A stretch of DNA of 64,000 bases from Myxococcales bacterium (GTDB lineage Bacteria; Myxococcota_A; Polyangia; Polyangiales; Ga0077539): positions 62,001 to 126,000 of the forward strand of contig JAEUKI010000094.1 of NCBI GenBank assembly GCA_016793325.1. Direction: 5' to 3'. This document shows positions 48,783-57,599 of this stretch, piece by piece (within the stretch, counting starts at the first letter, position 1; each line of letters opens with the position of its first letter). Both the position numbers and the translations under genes were made by a program. The notes under the pieces were generated by a model, which searched no databases, had not been told where the DNA came from, and saw only the letters and a program-made list of their open reading frames with translations.

Positions 48783-49658
48783 GTGACGAGCACCAAAGCC
48801 GAAGTCGATGTTGGGTACAGCCTCTCGAACGACTTCTTTCGCCTGTGGTTGGACGAGCGGATGCACTACACGTCCGCCGTGTACGAGCGCCCCGAGGACT
48901 CGCTCGAGCGCGCGCAAGAGAACAAGGCGCGGATCCTCTACGACTGGGCCGAGCTCGACGCGAGCAAGACCGTCCTCGACATCGGCTGCGGCTGGGGCGC
49001 CAACCTCGAGTACGTCGCGAAGCGCGGCATCAAACAGGCGCACGGCATCACCCTCTCGACCGCGCAGTTCGAAGAGTGCCTCGCGCGAAAGATCCCGAAC
49101 ACCAAGTTCTGGATGATCGACTACAAGGACTGGGAGCCTCGCCTCGACAACGGCGAGGTCGGCGGAAAGTACGACGGCCTGCAGTCGATCGAGATGATCG
49201 ACCACCTCGTGAGCCCGGCGCAGTCGCGGCAAGGACTCGCGATCGACATCTACCGCGAGTACTTTCGCAAGCTGTCGACGTGGGTGAAGCCGGGCGGCGT
49301 GTTCGCTTTTCAAGCGATCTTGCGCAACCGTGTTCCGCGCACGCGCAAGGACCTGCAAGACCTCGCGTTTACCGCGGACATTATCTTTCCGGGCGGGCTC
49401 AACCCGAGGCTCGAAGAGCTGGTCGCCGCGGTCAATCCCTACTGGGAGATCGAGAAGCTCGAGACCCGTCGAGTGCACTACGGAAAGACCACGGCAGAGT
49501 GGCTCCGTCGCCTCGAGGCCAACGAGAAGACCATCCGCGAACAGTGGGGCGATCAAGTGTTCACGGACTACGTGCGCTACTTGTCCACCTGCGTTCGCGC
49601 GTTCGCCAACCACTGGTCGAGCGACGTGCAGATGAAGCTCCGCCACATCGCGCTGTAA
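48783..49658 (+). CDS. SAM-dependent methyltransferase, cyclopropane-fatty-acid synthase (CMAS) family
   Basis: A 291-residue soluble enzyme. 'YSLSNDFFRLWLDERMHYTSAVY' at about 12-34 is the CMAS family hallmark and 'VLDIGCGWG' at 64-72 is the SAM-binding glycine loop. CMAS proteins add methylene or methyl groups to unsaturated acyl chains; which one applies is unclear. GTG 48783 has GGAG upstream at a spacing of 9. No other lipid gene is near. It diverges from the PEGA-like gene. Confidence 0.85.
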   Translation: MTSTKAEVDVGYSLSNDFFRLWLDERMHYTSAVYERPEDSLERAQENKARILYDWAELDASKTVLDIGCGWGANLEYVAKRGIKQAHGITLSTAQFEECLARKIPNTKFWMIDYKDWEPRLDNGEVGGKYDGLQSIEMIDHLVSPAQSRQGLAIDIYREYFRKLSTWVKPGGVFAFQAILRNRVPRTRKDLQDLAFTADIIFPGGLNPRLEELVAAVNPYWEIEKLETRRVHYGKTTAEWLRRLEANEKTIREQWGDQVFTDYVRYLSTCVRAFANHWSSDVQMKLRHIAL

Positions 49659-49679
49659 ATTCGCAGCGCGAAGCGCGGT

Positions 49680-51065
49680 CTAGATCGTGGGGCGGACGCA
49701 CCACACGAACGACGACGTCGGCGACGCCTCGTCGCGAACGGGTCCGGCCGCGGCGATCGATCCAGGGACCATCCTTCGACACTCCTCGGCCAGGCGCGTG
49801 AGGCAGCCGTTCGATCGACGCGCGAAATCCTGGTTGGACATCGACACGCACGCAGCGGGGAGCGACGCGTTGGGGATCGTGATCATCGTCGTTCGGGTGT
49901 TGGGGTGGCAGACGCCGATCGCCATCGTTCCGGCGAGCTCGGTCGTGCCGAATCCACCGCGCCCGAGGCAGGCGTCGACGATCGCAGCCGTGCAGTTGTT
50001 ACCCCACTGCGACGCAGGACCACACAGGCGAGCGCCGTCCACGGTGACCACGACCGCGACGCTGGTCGTCGGCGCGGGCGCGTAGGTCGCGCTCTCGCAG
50101 ACGATGGTCGCGCTCACCGAGTCGCCTGCGATGGGGCCCCATCCGCCCCGGGAATATCCGCGCGCCGAGCACGCCACGCGCGCCGCCGTCGTGCACTCTT
50201 GAATCGATGTGGGGCTCGCCATGCCGAAGCCCGCGAGCGAACAAGGCGTCAGCGACGACCACGGGACCGCGAAGAGCGCCGTTCCACAAACGGCCGCAGG
50301 GCAATCGGTGGCGCTCGCGCAAGCGGTCGTCGCGCCGCACCCGGACACGCAGCGCATCGTCATCGCGTCGAGCATCAGGCCCGGCGGGCACGTCGGTCGA
50401 CACGCTCCTGCGACGCACGACGTCGAGCCGCCCGAGGGCGCGGGGCAGCGAAAACCGCAACTGCCACAGTTGTTTGCGTCGTTGGTCGTGTTGATCTCGC
50501 AGCCGTTTTCGAAACGACCGTCGCAGTCCGCGATGCCCCCGGGACACCCCGAGATCGCGCACGTCCCCGCGGAGCACACGATCCCGCCCGAGGGCGCGAC
50601 GCACGCGCGACCGCACATGCCGCAGTGAGCGACGCTCGTCTGCAACTCGACGCACGCGCCGCTGCAGTTCGTCTCGCTCGGCCGACACGTGGCGCGACAC
50701 ATCCCGCCCGTGCACATCGACGCCGTCGTCGGACAGACGTTGCCGCAGGAGCCGCAGTTGGCTGGGTCCGATTGCGTCGAGACGCACACGGCTCCGCACC
50801 GCAATTGCCCAGGAGCACACACGCCAGCGTCCGCGCCCGTATCAACGCCAGCGTCGACGACGTCGAGCGGTGCGCTGGCGTCAGCAGCGTCGACGACCCC
50901 TGTGTCGGCGGTGGGCGCGTCGAACGCGCCGTCCGTCGGCGCATCGCCCACGACGACGCGATCGTCTGCGGCGCCGTCGGGCTCCCAGCGCTCGATGCGC
51001 GGAAGCACGCAGCCGCTCGCGCACAACACAGTGAGCGCGATGAACCAGCGATGCTGCGCGCTCAA
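49680..51065 (-). CDS. Cysteine-rich surface lipoprotein
   Basis: A 461-residue exported protein. TTG 51065 is chosen: it overlaps the upstream stop (TTGA), has GGAGG 4 bases upstream, and gives LSAQHRWFIALTVLCASGC, a signal peptide ending in a lipobox-like ASGC. After an Asp/Ala/Val/Thr linker come Cys-rich units ('DPANCGSCGNVCP', 'VAHCGMCGRACV', 'DANNCGSCGFRCP') found in many myxobacterial surface proteins, then a further Cys-containing domain. Function unknown; probably a secreted adhesion or matrix protein. Confidence 0.75.
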   Translation of the reverse strand: MSAQHRWFIALTVLCASGCVLPRIERWEPDGAADDRVVVGDAPTDGAFDAPTADTGVVDAADASAPLDVVDAGVDTGADAGVCAPGQLRCGAVCVSTQSDPANCGSCGNVCPTTASMCTGGMCRATCRPSETNCSGACVELQTSVAHCGMCGRACVAPSGGIVCSAGTCAISGCPGGIADCDGRFENGCEINTTNDANNCGSCGFRCPAPSGGSTSCVAGACRPTCPPGLMLDAMTMRCVSGCGATTACASATDCPAAVCGTALFAVPWSSLTPCSLAGFGMASPTSIQECTTAARVACSARGYSRGGWGPIAGDSVSATIVCESATYAPAPTTSVAVVVTVDGARLCGPASQWGNNCTAAIVDACLGRGGFGTTELAGTMAIGVCHPNTRTTMITIPNASLPAACVSMSNQDFARRSNGCLTRLAEECRRMVPGSIAAAGPVRDEASPTSSFVWCVRPTI

Positions 51066-51907
51066 AACACACCTCCGACGCTCGCGCCGTTGGTCGTCGG
51101 CACGAGCACGACCGCGGGCCGTTCGTTCGGCCGCGCGGCTTGAACGACGAGCCACACGCCGCCCGCGACCGCCAGCGCGCCCGCGAGGCCGAAGGAAATA
51201 TTGGCCCCAGTATTCATCGCGCGCGCCTGCGCTTCGTCGCCCTCGAGGCACATGATCGTGCCTTCACCGCCGGTCGCGCTCGGCCGACAGCGCCCGAGCG
51301 CGCCCTGACGCAACCCGTAGAAGAGCCCTGCCCCGCCGAACGAGAGCGCGCTCGCGCCGAGCAACACAAACGGCCCCGCGGTAAACCGCGGCGGTGCTGC
51401 GACCACGGGCGGCGGCGGCGGGTCTTGCGGGGGCGGCGGAGGTCGGGGTGGCTCCGGTTGCGGAGGCTCTTGTCGCGTCGGTGTCGCGACGGCGCCGCGG
51501 ATCCGATCGAGCGACGCTTGCACCGATCGACGCGCGTCCGCTGCGGACGGGGGCAGCTCGCGAAGGAGCCACTCGTACAGGTCGATCGACTGCGCGCGGT
51601 CGTTGGCGCGCTCCGCGGCGCGGGCTGCGTTGAACAAGTACGCGATGTTGCTTCGATCCGCCTCGAACGCCGCGCGAAACAGCGCCGCGGCCATCGCGAA
51701 GCGCCCCGCGTCGTACTCGACTGTGGCTCGCCGAAAGAAGCCCTGCGCGTCGCTCGCGCTCGACGCGGCGCGCGGGCCCGTCTGCGCGACCGCGACCGAC
51801 GGAGACACGATCGCCGAAGCGACCGTCGTCGCGAGCGAGCACGCGAGCGCAAAACACGCCCGTCGAGCCGTTGGCGAGCCGCCAGACGACACAGGATGGA
51901 TCATCAA
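51062..51907 (-). CDS. TPR-like envelope protein with Pro-rich linker
   Basis: A 281-residue exported protein: signal peptide (ARRACFALACSLATTVASAI), a TPR-like helical domain (about 52-145, 'AMAAALFRAAFEADRSNIAYL'), a Pro-rich linker (about 145-170, PPPPPQDPPPPP), and two C-terminal hydrophobic segments (about 177-195 and 233-255) as in many myxobacterial envelope proteins. Coupled to the downstream Cys-rich gene by TTGA. Possibly involved in display of that protein; inference only. Confidence 0.7.
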   Translation of the reverse strand: MMIHPVSSGGSPTARRACFALACSLATTVASAIVSPSVAVAQTGPRAASSASDAQGFFRRATVEYDAGRFAMAAALFRAAFEADRSNIAYLFNAARAAERANDRAQSIDLYEWLLRELPPSAADARRSVQASLDRIRGAVATPTRQEPPQPEPPRPPPPPQDPPPPPVVAAPPRFTAGPFVLLGASALSFGGAGLFYGLRQGALGRCRPSATGGEGTIMCLEGDEAQARAMNTGANISFGLAGALAVAGGVWLVVQAARPNERPAVVLVPTTNGASVGGVF

Positions 51908-52009
51908 CCTCGACCTCTGCTGTAGCGTTTAGCACCCTCGACGCACTGCCGCTCGTCGGACGATCGCGACCGTTCATCGCGGGTGGCCGACGAATAGCAA
52001 CCCATGAAT

Positions 52010-54256
52010 TCAACCAGCGATGCGCTTCTTCTCGGGGCGCGTCGCGGGGCGCGCGGTGGCCACGGGCGCAGAGCGCGTCGCGGTCTTGGCGGGCTGCGCT
52101 TTGGCGGGCTCGGCGGGGGGCGTGCTGCCGGTCGAGCGCTTTCCCGCGATGCAGGTGCGGTTTCGGCCGCCGCGCTTGGCGTCGTAGAGGGCCTCGTCGG
52201 CGCGGTGAAAGAGGTCTTCTTTGGTCCCGCCGTCCCGAGGAAACTCTGCGACGCCGAGCGAGCAGGTGACCTTGAGGGGGCCCATCTCTGTGGCGAACAC
52301 TGCCTTTTCGAGCTCGGTGCGGATGCGCTCGGCGAGGGCGTACGCGCCCTCGGTGTCGGTCTCTTCGCAGACGAGGACGAACTCTTCGCCGCCGAAGCGC
52401 GCGACCGCGTCGGTGTCGCGCTTGCACTTCGAGAGGATCGCGCCGAGGCCCTTGATCACGACGTCGCCCGTCGAGTGTCCGTACGTGTCGTTGACGCTCT
52501 TGAACTTGTCGATGTCCGTCACGAGGACCGAGAGCTTTCGACCGAAGCGCGACGCGCTCTTGATGCGCTTTTCGAACTCGGCTTCGAGCGAGCGCTTGTT
52601 GAGAAGGCCCGTCATCGGGTCGGTCGTGGCCATCTCTTCGAGCCGTCGCACGGCGGCGGCGTTGGAGATGGCGACCGCGGCGTTGCCCGCGAGGACGGCG
52701 AGCAATTGCCTCGTGGCGTCGGGAAAGGCGCCGCGGCGATGGGCGGCGAGCGTGAGCGTTCCGATCGAGTGATCGCGGACGACGAGGGGGAGGCAGAGGG
52801 CGGACTCCATTCCCTCGAGCGGCTGTTCGCGGGTGAAGAGCACTTGGGTCTTGGGGTCGTAGTGCCCGCGGTACGGCGCGGCGTGGCGCGACTCGACAAC
52901 GGCCGACGCGATGCCCTTGTTCGACGCGAAGGACTTGCCCGCGAGGGACTCGGCGCCGTCGCCGTCGGCGAAGCGAACGCGGTGCTCCTTGGTGCGCTCG
53001 TCGAACGTCGTGATCACGCACAGGTCGTGCTCGACGAACGCGCGCGAGCTCTCGGCCACCGCTTCGAGCACTTGATCTTCGGTGAGCGCGTCGCCGAGCG
53101 CGCGAGACGCCTTGTGCATCTTCGCGAGCTCGTCCTTGCTCTTCTCCATCGCCGCGAAGAGCCGCTCGGTGCGCACGAGCCGCAGCGCTTGTTGCGCGAG
53201 CGTCTCGAGCGCGCGCTGCTCGTGCTCTTCGAACGGTCGATCCTCGGATCGATCCGCCACCACCACGCCGCGCAGCTCTTCACCGTCGTCCCGAATGGGA
53301 ACGCCCGCGAACGCCCGCGCCTCGTGCGGCCCGCGGTAGTACGTCAGCCCTCCGTACTCGGGCCGCAGCTTCGAGAGCAACACCGGCCGCATCATCGCGG
53401 CGACGCCGCCGACCGCGCCCGCGCCCACAGCAATGGGCTCTTTCGAGAAGATGTCTCCCGAGTCCGTGACCGCCTCGACGAGGCGCAGCGTCGCGCCCTT
53501 CGGGTCGAGCCAATAGATCGCGCACGTGTGCAGGTCGAGCGTCTTGCTCGCGAGCTCGAGCAAGCCCGCGGTGGACTCGCGGATCTCTTCGAGCCCCGAG
53601 CGCACGCGGCGCGCGTCGTCCGAAGGCGGGTGCGGCGCGTGCGAAGGAGCAGCGACGAGGCGAAATGACTTGGCCGCTTCTTTCTGGCGCTCGCGCTCGG
53701 CTTCGAGCGTCTTGGCGGCGGCGCGACGGACGCGCTCGACCTCCGAGCGCGTGATCGCTCCGTGCGCCAAGGCGGCGAGCGTGAGCACGAACACCTTGAG
53801 CAACAGCTGCGAGAGCGGCGCGCCCGGCTCGCGCAAGAAGAACATCGCCTCGGCAGCAAACGCGAACAACGTGGCGAACACCGCGGACGCAGGGGCCGTG
53901 AGCGCGCCCGCGATCGCGAGCGCGACCACCGGAAGCGCAGAGAGGGCGGTGCGCATCCCCTCGCCCGCGACGCCGATGGCGACGTAGCTCGAGGCGACGA
54001 GGATCATCGCGGTTCCACCGTCGAGGGGCGCGATGGTGCGGTCGTCTTTGCGAGCGCGAGCGCGACGCGCGGCGCGAGAAGCAGCGAGCACCAACGACAA
54101 CGCGAGCAGCGCGAGCGCGTAGCGCGACGGAGACGCGCCGTGTGTGCTCGCGAATGCGCCGCGAGCGGCGAGCGACGCGAGCCCGAGCGCGCACGCAGGG
54201 GCGAGCGCGACCCGCGCGAAGCGTCGGGCCGCGCGGAGTGACCGCACGAGTCCCAT
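52010..54256 (-). CDS. Diguanylate cyclase with GAF domains (GGDEF)
   Basis: A 748-residue signalling protein that should make c-di-GMP. Four to six hydrophobic segments occupy about residues 10-190. Two GAF-like domains follow (about 230-390 and 400-565). The GGDEF domain reads RFGGEEF at 620-626 (GGEEF, active). An inhibitory I-site RxxD (RDTD) lies at 613-616, the standard five residues before GGEEF, so product feedback is likely. The Ala/Pro/Lys-rich C-terminal tail is about 50 residues. Start ATG 54256 has GAGGGG upstream. It diverges from recA. Confidence 0.9.
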   Translation of the reverse strand: MGLVRSLRAARRFARVALAPACALGLASLAARGAFASTHGASPSRYALALLALSLVLAASRAARRARARKDDRTIAPLDGGTAMILVASSYVAIGVAGEGMRTALSALPVVALAIAGALTAPASAVFATLFAFAAEAMFFLREPGAPLSQLLLKVFVLTLAALAHGAITRSEVERVRRAAAKTLEAERERQKEAAKSFRLVAAPSHAPHPPSDDARRVRSGLEEIRESTAGLLELASKTLDLHTCAIYWLDPKGATLRLVEAVTDSGDIFSKEPIAVGAGAVGGVAAMMRPVLLSKLRPEYGGLTYYRGPHEARAFAGVPIRDDGEELRGVVVADRSEDRPFEEHEQRALETLAQQALRLVRTERLFAAMEKSKDELAKMHKASRALGDALTEDQVLEAVAESSRAFVEHDLCVITTFDERTKEHRVRFADGDGAESLAGKSFASNKGIASAVVESRHAAPYRGHYDPKTQVLFTREQPLEGMESALCLPLVVRDHSIGTLTLAAHRRGAFPDATRQLLAVLAGNAAVAISNAAAVRRLEEMATTDPMTGLLNKRSLEAEFEKRIKSASRFGRKLSVLVTDIDKFKSVNDTYGHSTGDVVIKGLGAILSKCKRDTDAVARFGGEEFVLVCEETDTEGAYALAERIRTELEKAVFATEMGPLKVTCSLGVAEFPRDGGTKEDLFHRADEALYDAKRGGRNRTCIAGKRSTGSTPPAEPAKAQPAKTATRSAPVATARPATRPEKKRIAG

Positions 54257-54571
54257 GAGTGAACCCCTCGCTAGCAGCGCCGCCAGAAGAAGGACAACTT
54301 CTGTACAACGGTGACATTTCCTGTCACCGACCTCGACACGATCCCGAGCCTTCTGCGATGAGACATACTTTGTCACACGCACTTGGCGAGTGAATTTGCA
54401 GCACGCATCGCGAGTTCACCGAACGCAGCCGACGGATGTGCCCCTCTGGCGCTCTCGACGGAGATCACGCATCTCTCGGTTCGACACGAGGTCGCACGAC
54501 ACCCAACGGACAGCGAGCACGGAGGCTCGCGCGGGCGACAGCTGTGATCCACGAGAACGAAGGAGCGAATC
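54257..54571. promoter_or_regulatory. Divergent promoter region between the diguanylate cyclase and recA, with inverted repeats
   Basis: This 315-bp gap has no gene. A strong inverted repeat CGGTGACA-tttcc-TGTCACCG occupies 54309-54329 (8-bp perfect arms), 53 bp from the cyclase start. A second, GTTC-acc-GAAC, is at 54414-54424, about 148 bp before recA. Neither matches a known LexA box by eye (for example GAAC-N4-GTTC or GTTC-N7-GTTC). An AAGGAG ribosome binding site precedes recA. The first repeat is a candidate operator for one or both genes. Confidence 0.5.
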
Positions 54572-55639
54572 ATGGTCGACGAGAACAAGGCGAAGGCGCT
54601 CAAGGGAGCACTGGCTGAAATCGAGAAGCAGTTCGGCAAGGGCGCGGTCATGCGCCTCGAAGGCGAGAAGAACTCGAAGCCCGAGATCGGCGTGATCCCC
54701 ACGGGCTCGCTCTCGCTCGACATCGCGATGGGCATCGGCGGCTATCCCCGCGGCCGCATCGTCGAGATCTACGGCCCGGAGTCTTCGGGCAAAACGACGC
54801 TCACGCTCCACGCCATCGCCGAAGTGCAGAAGCTCGGCGGCGTGGCGGCCTTCATCGACGCGGAGCACGCGCTGGACGTCACGTACGCGAAGAAGCTCGG
54901 CGTGAACATGGAAGAGCTCCTCGTGTCGCAGCCGGACAACGGCGAGCAAGCGCTCGAGATCGCCGAGCACCTCGTTCGCTCGAACGCGGTCGACCTCGTG
55001 GTGATCGACTCGGTGGCGGCGCTCGTTCCGAAGGCGGAGATCGAGGGCGAGATGGGCGATCAGCTCCCGGGACTTCACGCGCGCTTGATGAGCCAGGCGC
55101 TGCGCAAGCTCGCGGCGGCGGTCCACAAGTCCAACACGATGATGATCTTTATCAACCAGATCCGCATGAAGATCGGCGTGATGTACGGAAACCCCGAGAC
55201 GACCACGGGCGGCAACGCGCTGAAGTTCTACGCGTCGATGCGCATGGACATCCGCCGCACGGGCCAGATCAAGGACGGCGAGAAGATCCTCGGCAACCGC
55301 ACGCGCGTGAAGATCGTGAAGAACAAGCTCGCCCCGCCGTTCACCGAGGTCGAGTTCGACATCCTGTACGGCCAGGGAATCTCCAGGTCGAGCGACGTTC
55401 TCGACATCGCCGTCGAAGCGGGCTGCGTCGAGAAGTCGGGCTCGTGGTTCAGCTACAAGGGCGAGCGCCTCGGCCAGGGCCGTGACGGAGCGCGCGTCTT
55501 CTTGGACGAGCACCCGGAGATCTTCGCGAAGATCGTCGCCGAGACGCTGCTCAAGAAGGGCATCCGTCGCCCCGGCGAAAAGGGCGACCTCGGAACGGAC
55601 GCCGCGATCACCACGAGCACCAAGCGCGCGCAGGCCTGA
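54572..55639 (+). CDS. recA: Recombinase RecA
   Basis: A 355-residue RecA. Walker A GPESSGKT at 68-75, Walker B in '[12 protein letters not shown]', and the DNA-binding loops ('[16 protein letters not shown]' and '[19 protein letters not shown]') are intact. It catalyses strand exchange and stimulates LexA self-cleavage. The length is typical. AAGGAG lies just upstream of the ATG. No recX gene follows; instead a palindromic repeat element begins 56 bp after the stop. Confidence 0.97.
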   Translation: MVDENKAKALKGALAEIEKQFGKGAVMRLEGEKNSKPEIGVIPTGSLSLDIAMGIGGYPRGRIVEIYGPESSGKTTLTLHAIAEVQKLGGVAAFIDAEHALDVTYAKKLGVNMEELLVSQPDNGEQALEIAEHLVRSNAVDLVVIDSVAALVPKAEIEGEMGDQLPGLHARLMSQALRKLAAAVHKSNTMMIFINQIRMKIGVMYGNPETTTGGNALKFYASMRMDIRRTGQIKDGEKILGNRTRVKIVKNKLAPPFTEVEFDILYGQGISRSSDVLDIAVEAGCVEKSGSWFSYKGERLGQGRDGARVFLDEHPEIFAKIVAETLLKKGIRRPGEKGDLGTDAAITTSTKRAQA

Positions 55640-55695
55640 GGCGCGCGACGGGGAAGCGAGGGGGAGCGGGGCGCGGCAGCGAGCGAGCGGGGCGC

Positions 55696-55958
55696 GGCAG
55701 CGAGCAGCCGCGCATTGTGCCTCGAAGACATCGCGGGGCACGTTCACTCGATCTATTTCGGCAGGCGTTCTCGCTCGCGCTCGAACTTGGAGAGAAGAGC
55801 CGTTCGAACTCTGCCTGCACATTTGCAGGCGATTCGAAGCACGCTCGCGCGACAACTCACGCTCCTAAGTTCGAGCGCGAGCGAGAACGCCTGCGGAGCA
55901 AGCTCGAGCGAACTCGATGACCGGGTCTGCGAAGCACAGTGCGCGGCTGCTTGCCGCC
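55696..55958. repeat. 263-bp palindromic element, copy 1
   Basis: A gapless partner of the element at 60547-60809; by hand count 222 of 263 positions match (84%). Outer arms: 55696-55724 and 55930-55958 (25 of 29 paired). Inner arms: 55761-55788 and 55867-55894, a perfect 28-base inverted repeat (GCAGGCGTTCTCGC ... and complement). At the centre a small hairpin GCCTGCA-catt-TGCAGGC is at 55813-55830. It could fold into a long cruciform or RNA stem. No transposase is in the window. Confidence 0.88.
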
Positions 55959-56035
55959 GCGCCGCTCGCTTGCTGCTGCGCCCCGCTCGCTTGCCGCCGC
56001 GCCCCGCTCGCTTGCTGCCGCGCGTCCCGCTCGCT
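55959..56035. repeat. GC-rich tandem repeats beside element 1
   Basis: Three or so units of the form GCGCCCCGCTCGCTTGCYGCC (about 21-24 bp) run from the end of element copy 1 to just before the stop of the membrane-protein gene at 56042. The reverse-complement unit (GGGGCGCGGCAGCGAGCGAGC) occurs about twice on the left of the element, at 55670-55700, so the tandem arrays are mirrored. Confidence 0.7.
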
Positions 56036-56041
56036 CCATCG

Positions 56042-57547
56042 TCACTCGTACAACCACACTCCGGCTCCCGTTCGCGCGGCGGGCGCGCGGGGTCTCGTTC
56101 GACGCGAGGGTCTCGGTTGCGCGGTGCGCTCGCTCGGGGCGCTCGGGGGCGGAGAGCACAGCGCGAAGCGTTCGCCGCGTGGATCGTTCGACGCGAGCGG
56201 CGCAACGATGCGGCGCGAGACGGGCATCTCGACGCCCGTTCCCTCGGTGTGTTGTTCGAGGCAATACGCCCAGCGCGGGCCCGCGCCGGGAACCAACGCG
56301 CCCAACGTGATCGCCGCGATGAACAGCCCCTGCCCCGAGCTGTCGCGCGCGCCTCCGCGCACGGGGCCGAACGGAATCCTCGGGTTCGACCCGTCGCCGC
56401 AGTGCGTGAAATCCAGCCCACGAATTCGACACGAGAACACCCCCGCGCCGACGACGCGCAAGCGCGGGTCCCGCGGGGGCGCCCCTTCGATCAACAGCTC
56501 GCGGCTCTGCCACGGGTCGCGACGATCGCCGACCACCCACGTCAGGCCGTTGTGGCCGTACACGAGCATCGTCCGGTCGTCGCCCGCGTCTTCGTAGTGA
56601 AGCTCCCAGAACCGGATGCCGCCCTCGACGAAGCTCCGCTCGACGCGAAGCTCGCGGCGTCGCTCGCTCATGTGATTGCTCGATTGTGTTCGCGGCGCGA
56701 GATGCGAGAGCCCGCCGACCATCGCCACGGCCCATCCGCCCTCGCGCGTCGTGCTCTCGAGGCGCTCTCGAAAGGTCCAGCGCTCGCCGACTCGAAGGGG
56801 CCAACGAGCGTCTCCGCGGCTGTCCTCGACGTTGTACGCCGCGGTTCGGTGCAGCGCGAACGGCCCGAGGCGCGCGCGAAACACGACGGAGATGCGCTCG
56901 AGGCTCACGCCGGTGATCTCGCGCACGCAGTCGTTGCAGTCGGCTCGAAATCGCGCTCGCTCGCGCTCGTCGAGCGCGCGTTCTGGCGTTCCGAGGAGCC
57001 AGCCTCGTCGGGCGGGCCACCCCAAGAACGCGACCATCCGCGTCGAAGCGCCGACTTGCACGCGCGCCTCGCGATCTCCGAGCAATTGAGGCATCACGTC
57101 CATCGGCGGACCGAGCGCGGCGCGCATGCGCAAGACGAACGCGCCTCCGCACAGCGAGAGACCGAGCGCTGCGACGGCGACGAAGTACTCGGCGGGTCGC
57201 GCGCGACGGACGAGTCGATCGATCGCGGCGCCGCTCGCGAGGACGAAGGTCATCCCCGAGACCGCCGCGAGCGCCGCGAGCGCCGCGAACACCGCGGGAA
57301 ACATCGAGAGCGCGCACCCCGTTCGACGAACTCCGAAGAGCGAGAGCACGCCCCGCGTCGAGCCGTACGCGACCAGCGAAAACGCGACCGCTGCGGCGAT
57401 CGAAATCGCGCGGGCGACGCTCCGTGTCTTCACGAGCGTCGCGGCCCCGACGAGCGCCATCACCACGGTCGCCGGGACGAGCGCCGTGTACTCGGGGACC
57501 TCGAGGACGAAATGCGTCTCGCCGAAGAGCCCATGAAAGGTCGTCAT
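56042..57547 (-). CDS. Four-helix membrane protein of unknown function
   Basis: A 501-residue protein with four hydrophobic helices in the first 140 residues (about 21-37, 45-62, 79-107 and 121-140), then a soluble region of about 360 residues with several Cys and beta strands ('VNVEDSRGDARWPLRVGERWTF' region near 250 in similar spacing; 'FWELHYEDAGDDRTMLVYGH' near 325). The last 35 residues are Arg/Pro-rich, and its stop lies 6 bp from tandem repeats. No family recognised. It diverges from the AAA+ gene (52 bp), so they share a promoter region. ATG 57547 is chosen over GTG 57556. Confidence 0.65.
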   Translation of the reverse strand: MTTFHGLFGETHFVLEVPEYTALVPATVVMALVGAATLVKTRSVARAISIAAAVAFSLVAYGSTRGVLSLFGVRRTGCALSMFPAVFAALAALAAVSGMTFVLASGAAIDRLVRRARPAEYFVAVAALGLSLCGGAFVLRMRAALGPPMDVMPQLLGDREARVQVGASTRMVAFLGWPARRGWLLGTPERALDERERARFRADCNDCVREITGVSLERISVVFRARLGPFALHRTAAYNVEDSRGDARWPLRVGERWTFRERLESTTREGGWAVAMVGGLSHLAPRTQSSNHMSERRRELRVERSFVEGGIRFWELHYEDAGDDRTMLVYGHNGLTWVVGDRRDPWQSRELLIEGAPPRDPRLRVVGAGVFSCRIRGLDFTHCGDGSNPRIPFGPVRGGARDSSGQGLFIAAITLGALVPGAGPRWAYCLEQHTEGTGVEMPVSRRIVAPLASNDPRGERFALCSPPPSAPSERTAQPRPSRRTRPRAPAARTGAGVWLYE

Positions 57548-57599
57548 TCGTCGCACCGAAGCGTAGCTGACCCGGTCTCGCTGCGCTCGCGGCCGGCTC

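Noticed and set aside
54414-54424. LexA box upstream of recA
   Set aside because: GTTC-acc-GAAC does not fit the spacing of known LexA boxes; noted only as part of the divergent region.
55696-55958. Idea that the 263-bp elements code for a small protein
   Set aside because: The length is not a multiple of three, no ribosome binding site is visible, and the conserved stretches are those that pair with each other.
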